This document shows, one piece after another, positions 7,870 to 10,221 of a stretch of 10,221 bases of DNA. Positions within the stretch are counted from its first letter, which is position 1. Each line of letters begins with the position of its first letter. The position numbers and the translations under genes are program-made. The DNA comes from Allomyces macrogynus ATCC 38327 (taxonomy: Eukaryota > Blastocladiomycota > Blastocladiomycetes > Blastocladiales > Blastocladiaceae), in NCBI GenBank assembly GCA_000151295.1, contig GG745351.1, positions 621,827-632,047 of the forward strand, given 5' to 3'. The notes beneath the pieces were generated by a model. The model worked only from the letters and a program-made list of their open reading frames with translations. It did no database searches and had not been told where the DNA came from.

Positions 7870-9016
7870 TCACTTCTTTTCGGCCGCCTTGAGCAGGTTG
7901 TCAGTGTTGTACTCGTAGAACCCGCGACCCGGCCTTCTTGCCGACCCACCCGGCGTCCACATACGACTGGAGCAGCGGGCACGGGCGGTACTTGTCCTCG
8001 CCGAGCTGCGTGTGGAGAATCTTGAGGATCGAAAGGCACGTGTCGAGGCCAATGAAATCAGCGAGAGTCAGCGGGCCCATGGGCATGTTGGTGCCGAGCT
8101 TCATGGTCGTATCGATATCCTGCTTGGACCCAATGCCCTCGTGCAGCGCAAAAACGGCCTCGTTGATGTAAGGCATGAGCAGGCGGTTGGCAATGAACCC
8201 GGGCACGTCGCGTGACGTGGTCGTCGTCTTGCCCATGGCGTGCGCCAGCGCCAGCGTCTTTTTCAGCGTAGCATCGGACGTGGCCAGGCCAGGAATGATC
8301 TCCACAAGCTGCATGATCGGGACTGGGTTCATGAAGTGCATGCCAATCACGTTTTGCGCGCGCGCGTGCGAGCCCGTCGCGGCGGCAATCTTGGTAATCG
8401 AGATTGACGACGTGTTCGAGGCCAGAATCGCGTCGGCGGGCGTGATCTTGGTGAGGTCGCTGAAGATCTTGTTCTTGAGCTCGAGCGACTCGGACACGGC
8501 CTAGGTCGCGTTTCAAACAACGATATAAGGGCCAGCGATCAGTCGAGTATGGGGCAGGAACAGTTGCGCGGGCAGCATCAGCATTGGCGCAGCGTACCTC
8601 GACGAGGAAGTCGGTCTGCGCAAAGTCGTCGAGCTTGGTCGTGGCCGTGACGAGCGACCGTGCGTGGTCGCGGTCCTCGGCCGTCATCTTGCCCTTGGAC
8701 ACGTCCTTTTGCAGCACGGCGTCTGAACGGTGATGGGCAGGCCGGCAGCGATCGCGTCAGTTACGGTTTGCCGGTGCTCGCCGTTGGTGGGTGTGCACCA
8801 CGTTGCCGCCAACCACTCACCAATGTACTTGAGGCCCTTGTCGATCTGCGCCTGGTTCATGTCCATGACCATGACGGGCACCTTGGCGTTGCGCGCGGCC
8901 ACGCAGGCAATGCCGATGCCCATCTGACCGGCGCCAATGACGCCGACGCGCTGCACGCCGTGCGAGGCCGCCGTGGCGAGCGTGCGGCGGGCAAGGTACT
9001 GAACGGCCGACTGCAT
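7870..9016 (-). CDS. 3-hydroxyacyl-CoA dehydrogenase, mitochondrial type, frameshifted near the C-terminus
   Basis: This enzyme oxidises L-3-hydroxyacyl-CoA to 3-ketoacyl-CoA with NAD+, the third step of beta-oxidation. Exons 9016-8821, 8722-8598 and 8500-7870; intron 1 is 98 bp (GTGAGT, phase 1) and intron 2 is 97 bp (GTACGC to CCTAG, phase 0). The start at 9016 gives MQSAVQYLARRTLATAA, a basic, amphipathic mitochondrial presequence. The frame is open further upstream to an ATG at 9355, but that extension has no family match. The NAD site is GAGQMG (28-33) with acidic D52. Active-site landmarks are SNTSS (135-139), H162 in GMHFMNPVP, E174 in QLVEI and N212 in GFIANRLL; the C-terminal dimer domain contains MPMGPLTLADFIGLD. 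After GWVGKKAG a run of three G (7928-7930) shifts the frame. Reading two G restores the family ending RGFYEY and a stop at 7870 (316 residues); unrepaired, the protein stops at 7901 with a wrong tail. A sequencing error is likely, a real mutation possible. Confidence 0.88.
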
Positions 9017-9515
9017 CGTGTTGAAGGCTCGGTTGCGAGACTGAGCGAGTTGAGCAACTTGAACGAGTTGAACGTTGTGAACAACGGCAGCCGAGAGAAA
9101 GAATCGAGTCGCCTTTGGATGGATCAACGGCACGTTCGGTGTAAGGTCTGTCTCCCCACCGCGCCGGGATTTTTCGGACCACGTTCGGAAATCACGATCA
9201 CGCTTGTATTCGTGGCTTGGGGCCCGGTCCCACACCCAGCGGCCAGCATCGCGACGCGTTGCACACAATCGCGCTTCACACCCAACCACGGCCATCAACA
9301 TCGCAGATAGCATGAACACAGCACTCGCAGCCAACAGCTGAAAACCGGCCGCCATGGATCAAGGGGTGCAACGACCGGCTGCACGTCGCACCGCGCCAAC
9401 GCACGGCCGCCGCAACGCGTGATCAGTCGACCACTTCCCCGCGTGCTTCTCGACTCTCCACGAGCGGCAAGCTGCTCGACCTTGGACCGCCCGAATCCAC
9501 AACGACGCTGCAACC
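9017..9515. promoter_or_regulatory. Divergent promoter region, dehydrogenase / secreted protein
   Basis: These 499 bp lie between two genes transcribed apart and should hold both promoters. The minus strand stays open in frame with the dehydrogenase to 9355, but codes for unrelated-looking residues. Near 9045-9080 the short words GAGTTGA and GTTGAAC recur, a weak imperfect repeat. I see no TATA box, RNA gene or other clear element. Confidence 0.5.
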
Positions 9516-10221
9516 ATGGTGATGCGGGCCATGGCCACCAAGGCTCTTTGCTCGGCGTTTGTGCTGCTGTGCGCCACGCTGCTCTTCGCGGCCGTTGGCG
9601 ACCCTGCTCGCGCGGTCGTCGAGGCAGCGGCACCGACGCAGTTCAAACCGTGCGCCGAGTGTACGCCTCCTCTATGCGAGCCAGACCGCTGCGAATTGAT
9701 CCATTGCTCATCGCCTGTACCGCCGCATCTAGTCCTCTATGTCAACATGAAGCCGAGCATCGACAACACGACGAGCCAGTACGTACTGGCCTACAACGAT
9801 CCACCTGTCCACTCGTCGATGCACGCATTTGCGCGCAACCGTGCTGTGGCGCTGCGGCGAAACGGGTTGGTCGTGCACGAGGTGGCGGCCAATGCAACGC
9901 GTGCGTCGGTGCGGTATGGGTTCCAGGTACGCTCGTTCGTTCAAGTCGCGTTCAAGCGCTCGGTTTTGTGCTCATTCCGTCCCGCTGACCGGTCGGTGCT
10001 TGGGGTCGTCCTGACCTCTCTCTCCCTCAAGCAGTCGCTGCCAGTGATCACGCTCGATTCGGTCCTCGACCAAAAGGCCGACCTGCTCGTGGAAGCCAAG
10101 ATGGGCTGGATTCCGCGTGGCCGCAAGCCCGTGCCGGGCGCGTGTGAGTTCGAGCAGTACCAGGTCGCGTTCATTTGTCGACAATGTCATGGTGTTCCGC
10201 GAAGTGCGTTGTGATTGGTCA
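9516..10221 (+). CDS. Secreted protein with cysteine cluster, unknown family (3' partial)
   Basis: The ATG at 9516 has a good context (ACC before, G after). Residues 1-33 look like a signal peptide: a basic start, then LCSAFVLLCATLLFAAV, with a cleavage site likely after PARA. A cysteine cluster follows (C46, C49, C54, C59, C64), with N-glycosylation sequons at N84 (NTT) and N126 (NAT). Exon 1 ends at 9926. An intron runs from GTACGC at 9927 to the CAG at 10034 (108 bp), with CTGACCTCTCTCTCC as branch site and pyrimidine tract; the AAG at 10031 is an alternative, also in frame. Exon 2 continues SLPVITLDSVLDQKADLL to FEQYQVAF near 10172. The frame there runs to a TGA at 10212-10214, but the next frame reads FVDNVMVFREVRCDW to the window edge and looks more protein-like, so a one-base shift near 10173 or an unresolved splice (GTGAGT at 10144) is possible. 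Role unknown; an extracellular or wall protein is the likely setting. Confidence 0.65.

Noticed and set aside
9017..9355. Upstream in-frame extension of the dehydrogenase to an ATG at 9355
   Set aside because: The added residues have no family match, while the start at 9016 gives a normal mitochondrial presequence and normal length.

Overview
The window reads as nuclear DNA of a compact, GC-rich eukaryotic genome, most likely a fungus and possibly an early-diverging one. The genes are close together and have short introns (66 to 170 bp) with GTRNGT-type donors (GTACGT, GTGTGT, GTATGT, GTGAGT), and several introns have a CTGAC-type branch site before the acceptor. I saw no bacterial operon structure, tRNA, rRNA or CRISPR array. 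The fungal assignment is an inference; no single feature proves it.

Layout. (1) 1-1898, minus strand: two diverged copies of a retroelement Gag-like sequence in the same orientation. The longer copy (858-1898) keeps a Ty3/gypsy-style Gag capsid region. The second (162-650) keeps only the N-terminal part, and its C-terminal part is frameshifted. An (AAC)16 microsatellite and a TATA-like box lie between them. (2) 1899-2322: no confident gene. (3) 2323-4206, plus: a three-exon gene for a long coiled-coil protein of unknown family. (4) 4207-4479: short convergent 3' intergenic stretch. (5) 4480-6163, minus: SEC61 alpha, the ER translocon channel, in three exons; the first holds only 7 coding bases. 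(6) 6164-6886: divergent promoter region shared by SEC61 and the next gene. (7) 6887-7670, plus: a CTR-family copper transporter in three exons. (8) 7671-7869: convergent 3' region with a perfect 18-bp palindrome right after the transporter stop codon. (9) 7870-9016, minus: mitochondrial-type 3-hydroxyacyl-CoA dehydrogenase in three exons, with a one-base frameshift near the C-terminus. (10) 9017-9515: second divergent promoter region. (11) 9516 to the window end, plus: a secreted, cysteine-containing protein of unknown family, cut by the window edge.

The cellular genes are ordinary housekeeping functions (ER protein import, copper uptake, fatty acid beta-oxidation) and do not form one pathway. 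Their divergent and convergent packing is typical of compact fungal genomes. The less explained material is the duplicated gag-only locus, the coiled-coil gene and the secreted protein. I did not find a convincing new multi-gene system.
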